Source: Davidsoniella eucalypti
Lineage: Eukaryota > Ascomycota > Sordariomycetes > Microascales > Ceratocystidaceae
DNA length: 64,000 nucleotides
Assembly: GCA_004009845.1 (NCBI GenBank)
Contig: RMBW01000016.1
Coordinates: 1-64,000 of the forward strand
Reading direction: 5' to 3'
The position numbers were made by a program, and so were the translations under genes. A model generated the notes under the pieces. It was not told the origin of the DNA. It searched no databases and saw nothing but the letters and a program-made list of their open reading frames with translations. This document shows positions 20,440 through 33,270 of this stretch, piece by piece (the first letter of the stretch is position 1; every line of letters begins with the position of its first letter).

Positions 20440-21821
20440 GCGCCAACTTTGGTGCTCGGGACGTGATCTTGACCCATGGCCATGGGTACTGGGCATCTAC
20501 AGCTCGAAGACTGCTAGACTGCTTAGATCCTTGACCATCGCCGGTGTAGATCATCCCGGAAGGACACATTCTTGTGCGTGTGTGCCATTGCTACGAAGCA
20601 TGGCACATTTGGGTATATCTGGGTTGGGGTTTTGTGTTTGGCGTTTGGGGTTCTGGTTTGGGGTTCTGGTTTTTGATATATTTCTTTGCATTTTTACTGC
20701 ATTCATGGGCTGTGGCACAACAGAAATACACACCCACAATAGATTTCTTCCTTTCTTTCTTCCACAAAACTTGTATCTCTCTCTCTGCAATATGAAATGT
20801 GAAATGATTCAAGAAATGTCATCTAAATGCAAATAGAACATCATTTCAATAAGTTGGCACACTAAATTATGAAATAATGCCCTTCTAGAAATGAACAGCA
20901 AACTAGTCTAGTACCCCAAACGCACAAAACTGAGCAACAGTCTACATATCATGATACTTGCCAACCTCACCACTTTTTCAGTCGTTACCTACACAACTAA
21001 GAGCACTACAGTTTGGTGTCATAATTTTCTTTTCTAATTTCTCGTGCTGTATTATTCACTTACAACCTCTTCTACATAACAACAACTGATGTTTTTACCC
21101 AAAAAGAGATGCAGCAAAATAATCGGTGCCATGACTCTAATTAGTGATTCCAGAAATGCCAGTTTCTACCTAATTATATTCTAATATCATCTTCATATCT
21201 CTATAGCTCGATAAGATAAATGAATTCTTATTTTTATTATATATATAAATATTCTAATATCTGACTACATACCAACAAACATATAATTAACTTATTGGAT
21301 CTTGAATCTAGCACACAAGTATGTAGAGATATCCACATATATCTCTTTGGATATGTACAGCACGCTTTACTACTATAACATAAATGTGTATGGAGAGGCC
21401 TGTTTATTAATTATCAGACTGTTATCATATTTTCCCTATGGAGACTTCATGTAACACAGAATTGAAGCGTCAGATAAATATCCATATCCCTCCGAATTAA
21501 TAAACTTCTTTCAACAGACATTGGATAAAATAAACAATTTCAACTGGATTACTGTATTTGCAACTCTATACTTCTTAGATTCTGAACTTTTGTCTAACAC
21601 GCCTGCATTTTTCTTCATATTCTACTTTTCGGTTTGGCTTTTTCCTTTTGTTGTTGTATTTTTTTAATTCTCAGTAATACAGAGGATGTTGACAGCCTAC
21701 TTTGGTATCAAAGTAACAATCATGGCTACATGCTATGACTTTAGTGAACTACCTTGCATTTTTCATACTATCGCTATGAGGTTCAATATATGCAGCGGTT
21801 GATAAGCGAAAGACATCCGTT

Positions 21822-22591
21822 CACAGTTTGTATATTCAGTCAAGTAGTCTGAAGTCATGAGGATCGAAGATTGTTTCTTGTGGGTGTGTCTATGAAAGAA
21901 GAGCAATACAATCTGGTGGATCGAGACAGACTAATAATATCAAGACTGAAAGCCGAGTTCATGGACTAAATCTTGTTCCAATGTTGGATTGTATATGTCC
22001 ATGGACCATTCACAAAGGGGAAGTTTATTTAAATACATATTAATTTGTTAAGCAGTAAGGCGTATCATGATGCAATCACAAAGAAGAAGCCATGAAATGT
22101 AATCAAAGCACCACTGTGGACCTTTCGTACAGACCCGCAAATTTGACGAAGGTATAGGAAAAAAACATCATGTTACAAAATAATAGTGTACTGGCACTTA
22201 TTCTATTTATCATAAGTATGGATGGAGCGTCATGTCATCGTGCTACCATTGACGAAATTTTCAATCTTTTCAATTAGAATACATTCTGGTTTGAACTATA
22301 AAAGATACTAAAGAGATTGATGAATTGGAGGACGTACTTTCGGCCCCGGGCTGCTTGGGCCCAGCAAACGCCGGACAAACTTGAGGCTTCTCGTGTACAT
22401 GTCGTTACCAGCATCGGATTAATCATTTTTATTTGTGTAGTACATATAGTATATATTGCCATAGCTTCTAGATAGGTATCAGTTAGATAGGACATCAATC
22501 TTTACCCGGCATTAGGGGCTGGCTGTTTTACTAAAAATACATGTATAACAAAATAACGTTGAGGTCCAAGCAGACGAGACAACAAGGTACC
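21822..22591 (+). repeat. Dispersed repeat R2, copy 3 (loop 1)
   Basis: Same order as the 10.7 kb copy: short ORF with NLVDRDRLIISRLKAEF-like sequence, the CCATGGACCATTCACAAAG motif, and the GACAACAAGGTACCT end. The corresponding copy in loop 2 is 55,042-55,815 on the other strand. Confidence 0.8.
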
Positions 22592-23495
22592 TGAATACTA
22601 TACTGTACTTGGAATTATTGACCAAGAGGAACCCTTGTCTGTATTGTTGAATACGGAAGCTGTGGAATTCTTTTCTCTCTCATCATGATACAGATATACG
22701 AAAGATATGATTATGAACTCACCATGACTAGGTGAATGTTAATATTTACATTCTTTGACCTAGCCATGGAAATAAAAACTTGCAATAGCCTGGAGAATAT
22801 AAGCGAAGCAGTATAGATATATAGTACATGAAATAAGTAACCAGGAAACCAGTAATTCTTGCGAACTTTTTTTCTTTGTGAAATAGTTTCCCATCAATAA
22901 ACCCAACCAAGGCACAATGGTCTACAATACAATCATTGTTGTTTGGCCAAGCTTTAGAAGTACTTGTTGAAGTGTTTCTTTTTTTTCCGTTGTGATGCCC
23001 ATAAATATTTCATATAGCTATGGATAACTCTACATTACATATACAAACTGTGAAGGGAAGCTTTGCACATATAAATGATGGTAGACTGGGGTTCGAATTT
23101 TGCGTAGCAAAACTTGGTAACGATATTCTTGAAGCTGTGGAATATATGATAGTCATGTTTGTGGTACTTTATTATAATTAAATAGTTTGGAAGATAGCCA
23201 TGTGCTAAAAAAGAGCTTAAGGCTTTTGAAAGAGGCAGTGAGTACCAAGCTTCACAAAGTATACTTTTAGGAGACTAAGAGTGGGAGTTCGGCAGATGCG
23301 TTAAAAGTCAATTTGGGAGATTTAGGACAAAAAAGGTGATAGAAATGCGCACTTTGGAGGTTGCAAAAACGTAGAATGACTCTAAATAGCTTCTTGAGAT
23401 ACCCAGCTCAAACTAACAACTTCCGTGCTCCTCATGAGTTACAAAAATAAATTCTAATAGATTCTATATCTAGTTGGGACAGCTATGTTACTTTC

Positions 23496-23705
23496 TTGTT
23501 TTTGGTCATCTGTAAATCTCGGACCACATGGTCTTTCAGTAATGTCGTCCAAGTCCACCAAGGCCCTTCTTCTTACGGCTTTCTATACATCACAGACTTC
23601 GAATCTACATTAGTTGGTCAGTTTCAACTGGTAATTCTCCTTGGCAAAGTCCCCCATCTCGAAATACATCCCAACTCAAATTGGGTAAGACTATGTAAGA
23701 GATAG
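23496..23705 (+). CDS. Conserved 69-aa loop ORF
   Basis: Begins MFLVICKSRTTWSFSNVVQV and is open in both loops (second copy 53,924-54,133, minus) with about two residue differences. No domain recognised. It could be a gene fragment carried in the loop; conservation over two copies is weak evidence for coding. Confidence 0.25.
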   Translation: MFLVICKSRTTWSFSNVVQVHQGPSSYGFLYITDFESTLVGQFQLVILLGKVPHLEIHPNSNWVRLCKR

Positions 23706-23821
23706 GAGCGGAAAGGAGTTGATAATAATACCTGCAACCTCTCCTTTGCGTTTGCTATCATTCTTCGTATTCGCGACATATGTAGTACCGTTTCCAACTC
23801 CGTATCCCGGCCACAACACGG

Positions 23822-24500
23822 GATTTGATTTGATTATATTTAACATCTACCTAAATCAGTAAGATCACGACGCCCAGATTGATTACCGAACAGATTTTTA
23901 AAGTTGTGCCTGTATATTAAAGTTGTTTTGGCAATTTTAAAGTGTAAAGACTAGGTTGAAATGTAGCGATAAGTGCAAAGCAAAGAAAGGTAATAGTAGA
24001 GGAAATAGTAGAAAGAAGCAGTAAAAGCAATATAGAGGAAACAAGAAGAGCGAAAAAAAAGAAACCTTGTCACAGCTGTAAAATCATCAAAAGAAAGCAA
24101 CACCCAATCAAAACATCATTCACATGTTCCTCCGGCCAGGACGCCCTCCTCACCATCCGCGAAATCGTCGTCGTCTTGATTCCCCAAGTCCGAGAGACAG
24201 ACTGGGAGTGTTGCGCCGTCACCCAATTGGCCTCAACTCAGGTTTCAGCCATCAGGATGCCCACGGTTCTGGCCAGTCAGGCTGAAGTGGTCTTTGACAT
24301 ACGTTGTTGAAGTATCTTGAACATAAAGTCCTCCACTCAACAAACTGAATAGATTTGTATGAGCAAGACGACACCTGCCCCTAACCCCCCAGAAAACTAG
24401 TAGTCCGTACCTCCACTGATAACAACAAAAACAAATATATATAAAATAAACCATTCTCCAAAGGGGAGACTCACAAAACCGATGGTCCAAGCACGGGACC
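23822..24500 (-). mobile_element. Retrotransposon R3 3'-end fragment in loop 1
   Basis: The sequence from 24,050 to 24,320 matches 42,280-42,490, which adjoins the R3 endonuclease ORF, and 23,830-23,960 matches the R3 3' end at 42,105-42,240 (TTAAAGTTGT...TTTGGCAATT). It ends at the shared GATTTGATTATATTTAAC terminus. Rightward of 24,324 it joins a different R3-associated segment through a TAAAG microhomology. Confidence 0.6.
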
Positions 24501-25608
24501 GAAATTCACGGCATCAAACTTGATACGACCTAAAACTTGATTTTCCAGATTCCTCGGTCGCACAATGAAGCTTTTGCCCAATATATGTGTGTAGCTTAAC
24601 TATTGGTCGACATATTCCATGGGATAGATCTTTATTCAGCGCTTCAGTTCTGTGTTACGTGAAGTCTCCACAGGGAAAACATGACGATGGTGTGATAATG
24701 TAAAGAGACATCTCACTACACTCATTTATATGTTATAGTCGTGGGCATGTTGTACGTTGTACATATCCATAAAGATATCTTTGGATATCTCTACATACTT
24801 GTATCCTATATCAAGATCCAATACGTTAATTATATGTTTGTTGGAATGTAGTCAGATATTAGAATATAATTAGGTAGAAACTGGCATTTCTGGAATAACT
24901 AATTAGAGTCGCGGCACCGATTATTTTGCTGCATCTCTTTCTGGGTCAGTAAAAACGTCAGTTGTTGTTATGTAGAAGAGGTTGTAAGTGAATAATAGAG
25001 CACGAGAAATTAGGAGAAGAAAGCTGTGACACAAATCTGTAGTGCTGTTCGTTGTGTAGGTAACGACTAAAAAGTGGTGAGGTCGGCAAGTATCATGACA
25101 TGTAGACTGTTGCTCAGTTTTGTGCGTTTGGGGTACTAGACTAGTTTGCTGTTCATTTCTAGAAGGGCATTATTTCATAATTTAGTGTGCCAACTTATTG
25201 AAATGATGTTCTATTTGCATTTAGATGACATTTCTTGAATCATTTCACATTTCATATTGCAGAGAGAGAGATACAAGTTTTGTGGAAGAAAGAAAGGAAG
25301 AAATCTATTGTGGGTGTGTATTTCTGTTGTGCCACAGCCCATGAATGCAGTAAAAATGCAAAGAAATATATCAAAAACCAGAACCCCAAACCAGAACCCC
25401 AAACGCCAAACACAAAACCCCAACCCAGATATACCCAAATGTGCCATGCTTCGGTAGCAATGGCACACACGCACAAGAATGTGTCCTTCCGGGATGATCT
25501 ACACCGGCGATGGCCAAGGATCTAAGCAGTCTAGCAGTCTTCGAGCTGTAGATGCCCAGTACCCTTGGCCATGGGTCAAGATCACGTCCCGAGCACCAAA
25601 GTTGGCGC

Positions 25609-26667
25609 TCACAAGGAGAAGTGGGTTACAAACGATGCCCACCCGCCCTTCATGTGAGCGGCAACATTGGTGCCTTCCGGATCGCGGTAGGAAGACACCA
25701 TTCCGTTGGCCCCTGTGTGCACGCATCCGTGCTTTGCACACAGGGCCTTGAGATTATCGGCCCGGTCGGCGCAACGACCGGACGCGATACAAGCAACACG
25801 AGCGTCCATATGGACGTTCATGAAGTGTCTGCGCACATTAGTGCGCACGCTCTTGGCTGCATCGGCATCCGAGACCCTCGGGGGCACAGCGAATGCCGCT
25901 TGGCAAATTGGGCACTCCAAGTAGCGGCTCCCGTTTTCTCTCCGCAGCGGCAGTTGGCCGCTGTGTGGGAGAGGCGCATGTTTCAGGAACCCGGTCATCC
26001 TGGTGATGAAGACCCGGGCCCCTGAAAAGATCCCCCCGGCAGGTGGTGGGGAATAGCTTCCCACCTGCTGGCCAATGACGGCACCAGGCCGGAAGACTCG
26101 CACCGCCACCGGGCGTCGGACTCGAGTCCGAGCCGCCACAGTCGGTGTAGCCTCCTCGCTACCGGTGGAGCCATTAGGTTCATCAGCAGCCATGGGGGCT
26201 GCTGGGGCCAGAGCCGTCTCCACAGCCTCCCCATCCTCCGCAGCCTCAATAGGCGCGGCGGGAGGTGCGGGAAGCCAGAGCGGGACAAAGGCTTCAACAG
26301 CATCGACAACTGTTGGAGCGGCAATGGCGGGGGCGGCGAAGAGGGGGGAAATGGAAGGGGAAGGGGGGATATCCAAAATGTCTGTCCAGTCGAAACCTTC
26401 AGGCTCCCTGAACAAGTCTTCCACATTCCACTCACCCTCCAAGGCGGCTGGCTTCTCGCTAGCTGCGGCGTCATCAGCCACCCTGGGTGTGGGCGGGACT
26501 TGCGCGGCTCCGCCAGAGACTGCCTCCACAGTCTCACTTCCCACACTCAAAAGTGTGGAATCGACTGTGCCGGCCGGAAAGAAATCGGGGAACAACTCAC
26601 GGCCTGCGGCACTGTTGAGGTCCAAGACCAGATCTCTAGGACGGACCAGATCTGTAGGACGAACCAT
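25609..26667 (-). CDS. Cys/His-rich zinc-finger-like protein, arm B copy (352 aa)
   Basis: Intact homologue of the arm A protein. The N-terminus carries the duplicated start VRPTDLVRPRDLVLD shared with C and D but not A. The acidic segment reads EWNVEDLFREPEGFDWTDIL. The Cys/His block is fully conserved (CPIC ... HFMNVH, then the second Cys/His cluster). The Ala/Pro/Glu-rich middle is slightly shorter than in the other copies. It shares LRRENGSRYLE with A and SYRDPEGTN with D, so the copy is mosaic. TATA box at 27,221-27,227; candidate leader introns 26,872-26,958 and 26,683-26,782. It reads toward the loop. Confidence 0.75.
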   Translation of the reverse strand: MVRPTDLVRPRDLVLDLNSAAGRELFPDFFPAGTVDSTLLSVGSETVEAVSGGAAQVPPTPRVADDAAASEKPAALEGEWNVEDLFREPEGFDWTDILDIPPSPSISPLFAAPAIAAPTVVDAVEAFVPLWLPAPPAAPIEAAEDGEAVETALAPAAPMAADEPNGSTGSEEATPTVAARTRVRRPVAVRVFRPGAVIGQQVGSYSPPPAGGIFSGARVFITRMTGFLKHAPLPHSGQLPLRRENGSRYLECPICQAAFAVPPRVSDADAAKSVRTNVRRHFMNVHMDARVACIASGRCADRADNLKALCAKHGCVHTGANGMVSSYRDPEGTNVAAHMKGGWASFVTHFSL

Positions 26668-27220
26668 CTTGACAGCCGATTCCTAAATAAGACGTAACAC
26701 GTCAGCAATGGCTCTCACCATAGCCAGATCAGTGGTAAAAGACTGGAAGGGAAAAAGGTGAAGGAATACAGGGCAGACGTACCTAACCTATGAGTGAAGG
26801 AGGCTGATAAAGATATTTTAATGGCGTTCTATTACAGAGACGCCAAAAAAGAAAGGTTCGGAGACCTTTAGCTAGATTAGAAGTGACATATTAGTGCTAA
26901 CATTCATCAAAGCCAGATCAGGCTGGTAAATAGGTGGAAAGATGAAGGGGAAACGTACCAAACCGGTGAGTGAAGATCACCAACAAGAGAAAGGAGGATG
27001 GCGTTCGAAAATGCCAGGAAGAGGAGGAACAAGAACGTAGAATAGAACAGAACAGGTCTTCAAACAGTGAAGCAATCTCCAGATAGTAATAGAGAAAATG
27101 GATGATGTAACACTGTAGTAAAGGGAACAAGATGTGTAGGGCAAATCGGATTTTGATCAATGGTCTGTGGTTTGTCAACGAGAAAGTTTTGAGAGCAAGT
27201 TGGAGGGTGACTGGGCATTG

Positions 27221-27227
27221 ATTTATA
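27221..27227 (-). promoter_or_regulatory. TATA box of Cys/His-rich gene, arm B
   Basis: TATAAAT on the minus strand (ATTTATA as written), same position relative to the gene as in the other arms. Confidence 0.6.
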
Positions 27228-30200
27228 CGTCTCCAAAGAACGCTAAAGTCAGTGAAAATTGAAGCAATGGCAGCTGATGCTGCAAAGGCCGGAAGCAGGA
27301 GGGGCTTAGAGAGCGGCTAGTTTTAACATACACACACTAGGAGATACATGTTGAACTGATAGACACACGTCCAAGAACGGAACGGCGGATGGCAAAATTG
27401 CCTTGACCCTGTTCAGCCTAGACGGCGTGGATAACAAGATAAAGTTGAGGCTAGTGGATATGGATAATCTTGAAGTGCTGTTGTGGACTAGTGGATGGTT
27501 TTCCCATGGTTTGTTTGCTCAGAACAGTACTGACGTAGGAGTGACGCCCTATTTGGAAACCACAACAGACATCAGCAGCACTCTACCAGGACTGCTGTTT
27601 TGAGAACTAGCCAGTGTCTCTTGCCTCTACTGGCTGGGTTTTAGAGCAGCGGCAGTAACTACCAAAGACCATGGCCTTTCCAATGCTCGTCTCGAGTGTC
27701 TATATGATATTATGTGCTTCTACACTGCGAGTCAGTCTCTTTCTACGAGGGTGACTACGTAGATACGCTGCCATATAGTACTATCCGCCTTGTTCAATTC
27801 AACTACGGGGCGTGAGAAGCCAGTAACTCAGTAGCAGTGCCCAATCCGGCCATCTTCAGTGCGGCTTAGACCCCAGTCCTTTCGCGCTAGCTTCAGTTGT
27901 CTACGAGATAATGAGCGGATATATTATATCAGATATATTATATGGGATATATTATATCGGTTATATCTCTTTTTTATATTCTAAAACCAGCATCGCCGAA
28001 TGCAGACGAGAGCCAGGATCCTATCTAGTCTGAAATCCAGACCCGATAGCTGAGTGTGCAGTCTTTAGCGCAGCTGTTGGGATTCCCAAATTATGCTGCG
28101 GTCCTCGCCACAGTGTAGGGCTATTTCCCCAGAGACGCTGTGCCGAATTCGCTGTAAAGTTCGCTGTAAAATTCGCTGTAAAATTCGCTGTATAATTCGC
28201 GATATACGGTCGTGAAATTCTGGGCACGATACGACGTGAAGTCATATAGAGTTGCTTGTTGTCTATTTTGCAATGCCAAGAAATGCCAAGACGTCGCACA
28301 ACATGTCAAGCATTGTCTCTAGGTGTTCCGCTAAATAAAGCTTGGCAGGGTGTCATCGAGTCTCGCTTGATGATTTCAGCGCCTGTTCGCCTGACATAAA
28401 CGCGACTGCAACCCAAATACAGCAGCACAAACTACCGTCTATCCGCTTTCCATCACTGCCTTTTTTGGCTCTCCCGACAACACAACTCGCTCAAATTGCA
28501 ATAGCCCATATTGCCATATCTTGCTGCACTTTGCCACTTTTCCCCCCACATTTTAGCTTTGTTCTAAATTTCTTGGCAGTGCTTCCCAATTAGGAAAAGC
28601 AAAGTACTCTTTCACCTTGCCCCACTATGTTTATGTACCTCCACCCCAAGTTTGGCCCTTAAGGTACCTTGTAGAGTCTGGAAAATATTAATTGATACCT
28701 TTATGCCACCATGTTCTCAACAATTACCGGAAAATACACCTTCTACTTACACTGACTTACACTGGAAGTGCACTAAAATTAACCAGTACTCGGACAACAT
28801 CCTGATCAATTGGCTGGAAAAACATATTTGCTCATTTTCTGCCATCCAAGGTCAGATCTTCTAATGGAACTGGACCAGTGTAAATTTCCAGAGCCCTTCG
28901 TGATGAGCCTGGTATTCTTGGATTAATTATTGTGCTTCTTTAGAGTCACAACACGGCATACCTTCAATCAACTTCAAGCCCATGCCATGCTCATGGAACT
29001 TGATCGTCAATTGTGCTGTACTCTATTATACCTATAGTGCAGGTCTATTTTTAGTTCTAGCCTGCAGGAGACTCCAGGCCGCTACCCCGCTGCTTAACGG
29101 CCATATTTTACATCCGGATCTAAATCTCATCCATCTTGCACGGCCCATCGAAAATGATGGAACTCATCCATATCACAATAATTATTTACTTATTTAGTTA
29201 AATCACTTACGTTTATTCTTGTATGAGCTGTTCCCTATGGAAGATTAGGCTCAATAGGGTATTTTTTTGCTATCTACATCATACATACTACGAAATGTGC
29301 TATGATTGACAAGATACCAAAGCTGCGTTCCAAACAGCAATTCCTATTTTTTTACAGAGAGTATTCGAAGGCTATTTGCATGAACTTCATAGTAGATCAC
29401 TTCAGAGCCCAGCACTAGTAATTGCCACCGTTACCTTTTCCACCCCCCTTATGTATGGGATCTAAACTTAAAGACCTACACTTAAAGATCGGCCTAAAAC
29501 TATGAATTGGCACCCTTCGTACCATCTCATTGAGGTCTTCGCCACGGGGACCAACACTTTCCCGACCCCAGTGACAAACGGGTGTCGGATCTAACAAAGA
29601 ACATGGTGTCATATGCTCTTTTGCCACACCTCACCCGTAGAGTCTAATATTGTGACAAATCTTCCTGCCGAGAAATATCTCGCAAGATCAGTAAACTTTG
29701 TCAAATCTCCCTCAAACATCGTCATATTCAATAGCTGTTGGTGGTATGAATCGAGAGATGTCTATGGGATATAAGATGAGATGTAGTATCAAATATGAGA
29801 AACGTCGCACGAAATCTTTAGTAAAGGCTTGGTATTACGCTATTAGCAAAATAATAGACTTTCAAGCATAACGAACCCATCACTATCAAAGTCCACAACT
29901 AGAAGTTACAAGACCCTTCCAAGAGAGGCTCACGATGCCAAAGACTGGGGCGTAATGTCTTAATTCAAACCCGAAGACAATATCAACTCTACAACTAGCC
30001 CCCTATTGTCTCTATCAAGAAAAACTCGTGATCTAAAGGACTTTAAAACATTGGCTTGATCTAGGGACCACGACAATGGCAAAAACACCAAATCTGCAAC
30101 CTACTCAACAACATGCCCTTAAAGTCACTGATAAACAAGATAAACCCATGCCAAGAACACGTTGTGATATACAGCACTTTGGAACATCGGCTTCATTCAG

Positions 30201-31061
30201 GAACTAGGACAATGCCAACTCGATCGCCTCTGTAACTGGCTTTTCGCTCTTCTACTCAAAATCATACCTTTGCAGTAATTTAACCTAGTCCTAAAACGCG
30301 CGCATTAGGTTCATGACGGTCCAAACTTCTATTTGAAAAAAAACTCTACCAAGAAAGCCTAACGATATATAGGGCTTTGAGATATTGACTTCACTGAGCA
30401 ACTTTAGAAGTGCCACTCTATCAACTCTATAAGCACACCTTGGTGTTTCTGCCCAAGAACACGTCTTTATGTTTCACAGGCTTCTAAGCTTCGAATGTAC
30501 CATGGCATTGAACTGTTCTCAGTACCCTATCTTCGGGTTTGATAGTAGAATCACTAGCCATGCCAAATTTCATAGAATATCGGATAACGAATATCATGGT
30601 AATGGATTCCGCATTTTGTGTGTCTCATAAATCATAAAAGATGCGGAGTACTGATGCCACCTTGACAGCTTTAATTAATTTTACTGGGTTCTTTATCAAT
30701 AGAGATAGACCTAAGCAAACATGGTGACATCTTACTTTCTCAATTCCAAGAGTTTTCTTTACAACCGTCACGATAGTACAAAGTTGGTCTTTATATGATC
30801 CCATGATTTGTCCAGTATCCAGCCTTTTTTGTCAACCTCTGAGCCTAGGCAAGTGTTGATCACAGAATATATCATACTTTCACCAACAATCAACGATGGA
30901 AGATAGCAAAATAAACCATTCTTGATGTGATTGGTCTGCCAAAAGTAATTTCATGCAGCTAACTTCTTACATTTTACCCACATACACATCGCCTCAACTC
31001 CGTCAGAATCTTCTCTGAATCCATTCTCAAGAGAAACATAGTAGATAAAAAGGAAATCTTA

Positions 31062-31943
31062 GTGTCATTTGATGATGCATTGCCTATTCTCCAACGTCAA
31101 TCTCGTAGCGCCGTGTCATTCGATCTCCGCAAAACAACAGCAAAAACTACCTCCACCAACAATATCTACATCTACATCCATCTACAGTTGCACCTATTCA
31201 CAGCGCACCCTCTTTATCGGCACGCAAAAACGATATCCCAAAGCGAGTAACAATAAACAACCAAAAAAGACTATGAAGCTCCAGTTTGGTACTCTAATCC
31301 GACCTACCAACAACCTCCTACTAATAGACGAGATAGTCCACAAAGTTGCTCAAGCAACAGAGTATAGCCAAAGGGCTCCACCAGTATGCTTATCTATCCA
31401 TTGGTTTCATCATAGTAGCCAATGTGTTGTATGCAGTTTTGCTACCAGACAGATAGATATTCCGCTCGGTTTGTTCGAGCATTTCTTGACTTACCACCTC
31501 ACATATGTATCTTTGTAGGCTGTGTAACAACTTGTTTCATCCTCACCATGATCTACATTTCTACCTGTACCATACCACGCCCCCATTCAAGCCTATATCC
31601 TGATACCTATCTCCCACATTAGCTTTTCCTACCTAAAAACAATGACAACGCCCTGACAAACCCTTCAAAGATACATACGTTTGTTGCAATGTACTGCAGC
31701 TACGAAGTGTACTCTCTAACCATCGTACGCCTGTTCCGGAGACTTCAAAGATCTGCCAACTTCCTACACATGTCCCACCACCCTCGGCTTCTATTCGCGC
31801 ATGGATTACCCTGCCCAAGTACCTCGGAAATGGGCTCGGTAAATCTGTTCTCCGTCATGCTATCAAGCACGCTATATCTTATTGCTATATCTTATTGCGG
31901 TACTGGTTTGACAATCTCATTTGCACAGTGTGTTCCCCAGTAA
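31062..31943 (+). pseudogene. Degenerate membrane-protein-like ORF, arm B copy
   Basis: Counterpart of 13,770-14,760 and 45,723-46,741, with frameshifts at different places (open pieces 31,069-31,518, 31,422-31,622 and 31,689-31,943). It includes the FGTLIRPTNNLLLIDEIVH segment, which is non-coding-frame in the other copies. Family not recognised. Confidence 0.35.
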
Positions 31944-32560
31944 CACACCTACGGTCGTTCGTTTAGGGTTACAGAAGATAATCTCGGTCAAGCGGAAAAG
32001 CTTTTGGCTGAGATCCAGATGGAATTCGAAGAAAGCGTCACGAGCAAAAAATTCTAATGATTTATGACTTGCATGGCCACGGATAAGATATGACTGCTAA
32101 CCTCGTATGTACAAGATCTATAGAAATATAATATATAATTACGAGACAAACCCAAGTCTAAATATGAAATAATCACAACGTCTAACACAATTAGATCACT
32201 AGGCTCGATATTAAGGTAAATATACAAGGATTATGAACCCTATTACGGAGCTCCTATCGACTAGGGTATGTAACCCTACAATTGGACGATAGAGTTGGAG
32301 CGACAAATCAAGATAAATCAAAGAACTCACGATTGCGTACAACAAAACCGCACTTTAAGATTTCATGCTATGATTATAGTATATACTATGTAGATTAGAC
32401 GAGGAATGCAAGTATAAAAACCCTCACAAGTAAAAAAAAAGACGCTCATAGTGGAGAAGATACCGCCAAGAAAAACAGAGAAAAAAAAGAAAATCAATGG
32501 AATCTACCTCTAGATTAATCCAGCCACCATGGCCAACGTTGTGACAGCCACAAGGCCTGC

Positions 32561-32829
32561 GCCAGACAAGTACAGCGGAGGGTGATTCAGTGTAGTTTTG
32601 TTTTTCATGTTCTATTTGCCTTACTGTTCTATGTTTGTGTTTTCATGTTTTACTTCCTTTTTTTTCTTTGTATTTGTTTTTGCTGCTCTTAGTGGAGGCA
32701 TGGACCACTGGTTCTTCGGGCAATTCCCTTGAGTATCTACTTGGCTCTATTTTATTTGTTTGTTTATTTGTTGATGTTGAACTCTTCATATCAATCATGT
32801 GAGATTGTACAATGATGCGTAATAAATTG
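32561..32829 (+). repeat. R3-associated flank shared with the arm C outer flank
   Basis: 32,570-32,720 is similar, in reverse, to 45,230-45,390, including the GCTGCTCTTAGTGGAGG motif also seen near 53,630 (TATCAGTGGAGG). It looks like the edge of an R3-type repeat abutting the palindrome. The rest to 32,829 is T-rich and featureless. Confidence 0.5.
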
Positions 32830-33270
32830 ATGAAAATAATACGGTGATCAAAGAACCGCTGAGGGGTTTTTATACAGACCTACAAATTTGACCAAGGTAT
32901 AAAATAAAAAACTTCATTTTACAAAATGATAGTGTACTGGTACGCATTCTATTTATCATAAGTATGAACTCATCTCATCATTGCTGCGATTGACCAAAAT
33001 TTCATTTTTTTCAATTAGATTGCGTTCTTGTTTAAACTATAAAAGATACAGCTTTAAGAGATTCATGGATGGTACTTTCGGCCCCCAGGCTGCTCGGGCC
33101 TAGCAAACTCTGGACAAACCTGAGGCTTCTCGTGTACATGTCGTTACCAGCATCGGTTTAAGCATTGTTATTTGTGTAGTAAATATGATATATGGTCATA
33201 GCGGCTGTTTTACTGTATAACAAAACAACGTTGAGGTCCAAGCAGACACTGTAAAGATAGAGACAACAAG
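32830..33270 (+). repeat. Dispersed repeat R2, copy 4 (5' truncated)
   Basis: Matches 11,010-11,529 from TACGGTGATCAAAGAACC to GAGACAACAAG, with an internal shortening. The right boundary falls exactly inside the secreted-protein ORF on the other strand, so the repeat end and the gene break coincide. Confidence 0.75.

Larger units (their letters stand above)
12960..21495 (+). repeat. Palindrome 1, left arm (arm A)
   Basis: About 8.5 kb that recurs in reverse complement at 24,625-32,560 (arm B), forward at 45,390-53,430 (arm C) and reverse at 56,150-62,064 (arm D, truncated). Contents from outside in: degenerate membrane-protein ORF (13.77-14.76 kb); non-coding block; degenerate tandem block (15.62-16.16 kb); several short conserved ORFs (16.1-18.65 kb); AT-rich motif cluster (18.09-18.16 kb); and the Cys/His-rich protein gene (18.8-20.44 kb) reading toward the loop. 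The arm is generally AT-rich, with a GC-rich island at the Cys/His gene. Its inner end pairs with arm D and its outer end with arm C. Confidence 0.9.
21496..24624 (+). other. Loop (unique centre) of palindrome 1
   Basis: About 3.1 kb between the inverted arms. It matches the loop of palindrome 2 (53,431-56,149) in the opposite orientation. It contains R2 copy 3, a conserved 69-codon ORF and an R3 fragment, and is otherwise AT-rich without recognisable genes. Relative to the other loop it has an extra 425 bp (23,904-24,328) bounded by TAAAG on both sides. Confidence 0.85.
24625..32560 (-). repeat. Palindrome 1, right arm (arm B)
   Basis: Reverse complement of arm A over about 7.9 kb, with the same order of parts. 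Outer markers (17.4 kb equivalents and beyond) agree with arm D, middle markers with arm A, and the inner edge with arm C. The outermost ~160 bp beyond it (32,560-32,720) is also shared with the outer flank of arm C (45,230-45,390). The region 30,450-31,060 has no ORF of note. Confidence 0.9.

Noticed and set aside
20551..20836. ORFs of 71-139 aa just downstream of each Cys/His gene, on both strands
   Set aside because: They overlap a GGTTCTGG-type simple repeat in the 3' flank and differ in frame between copies.
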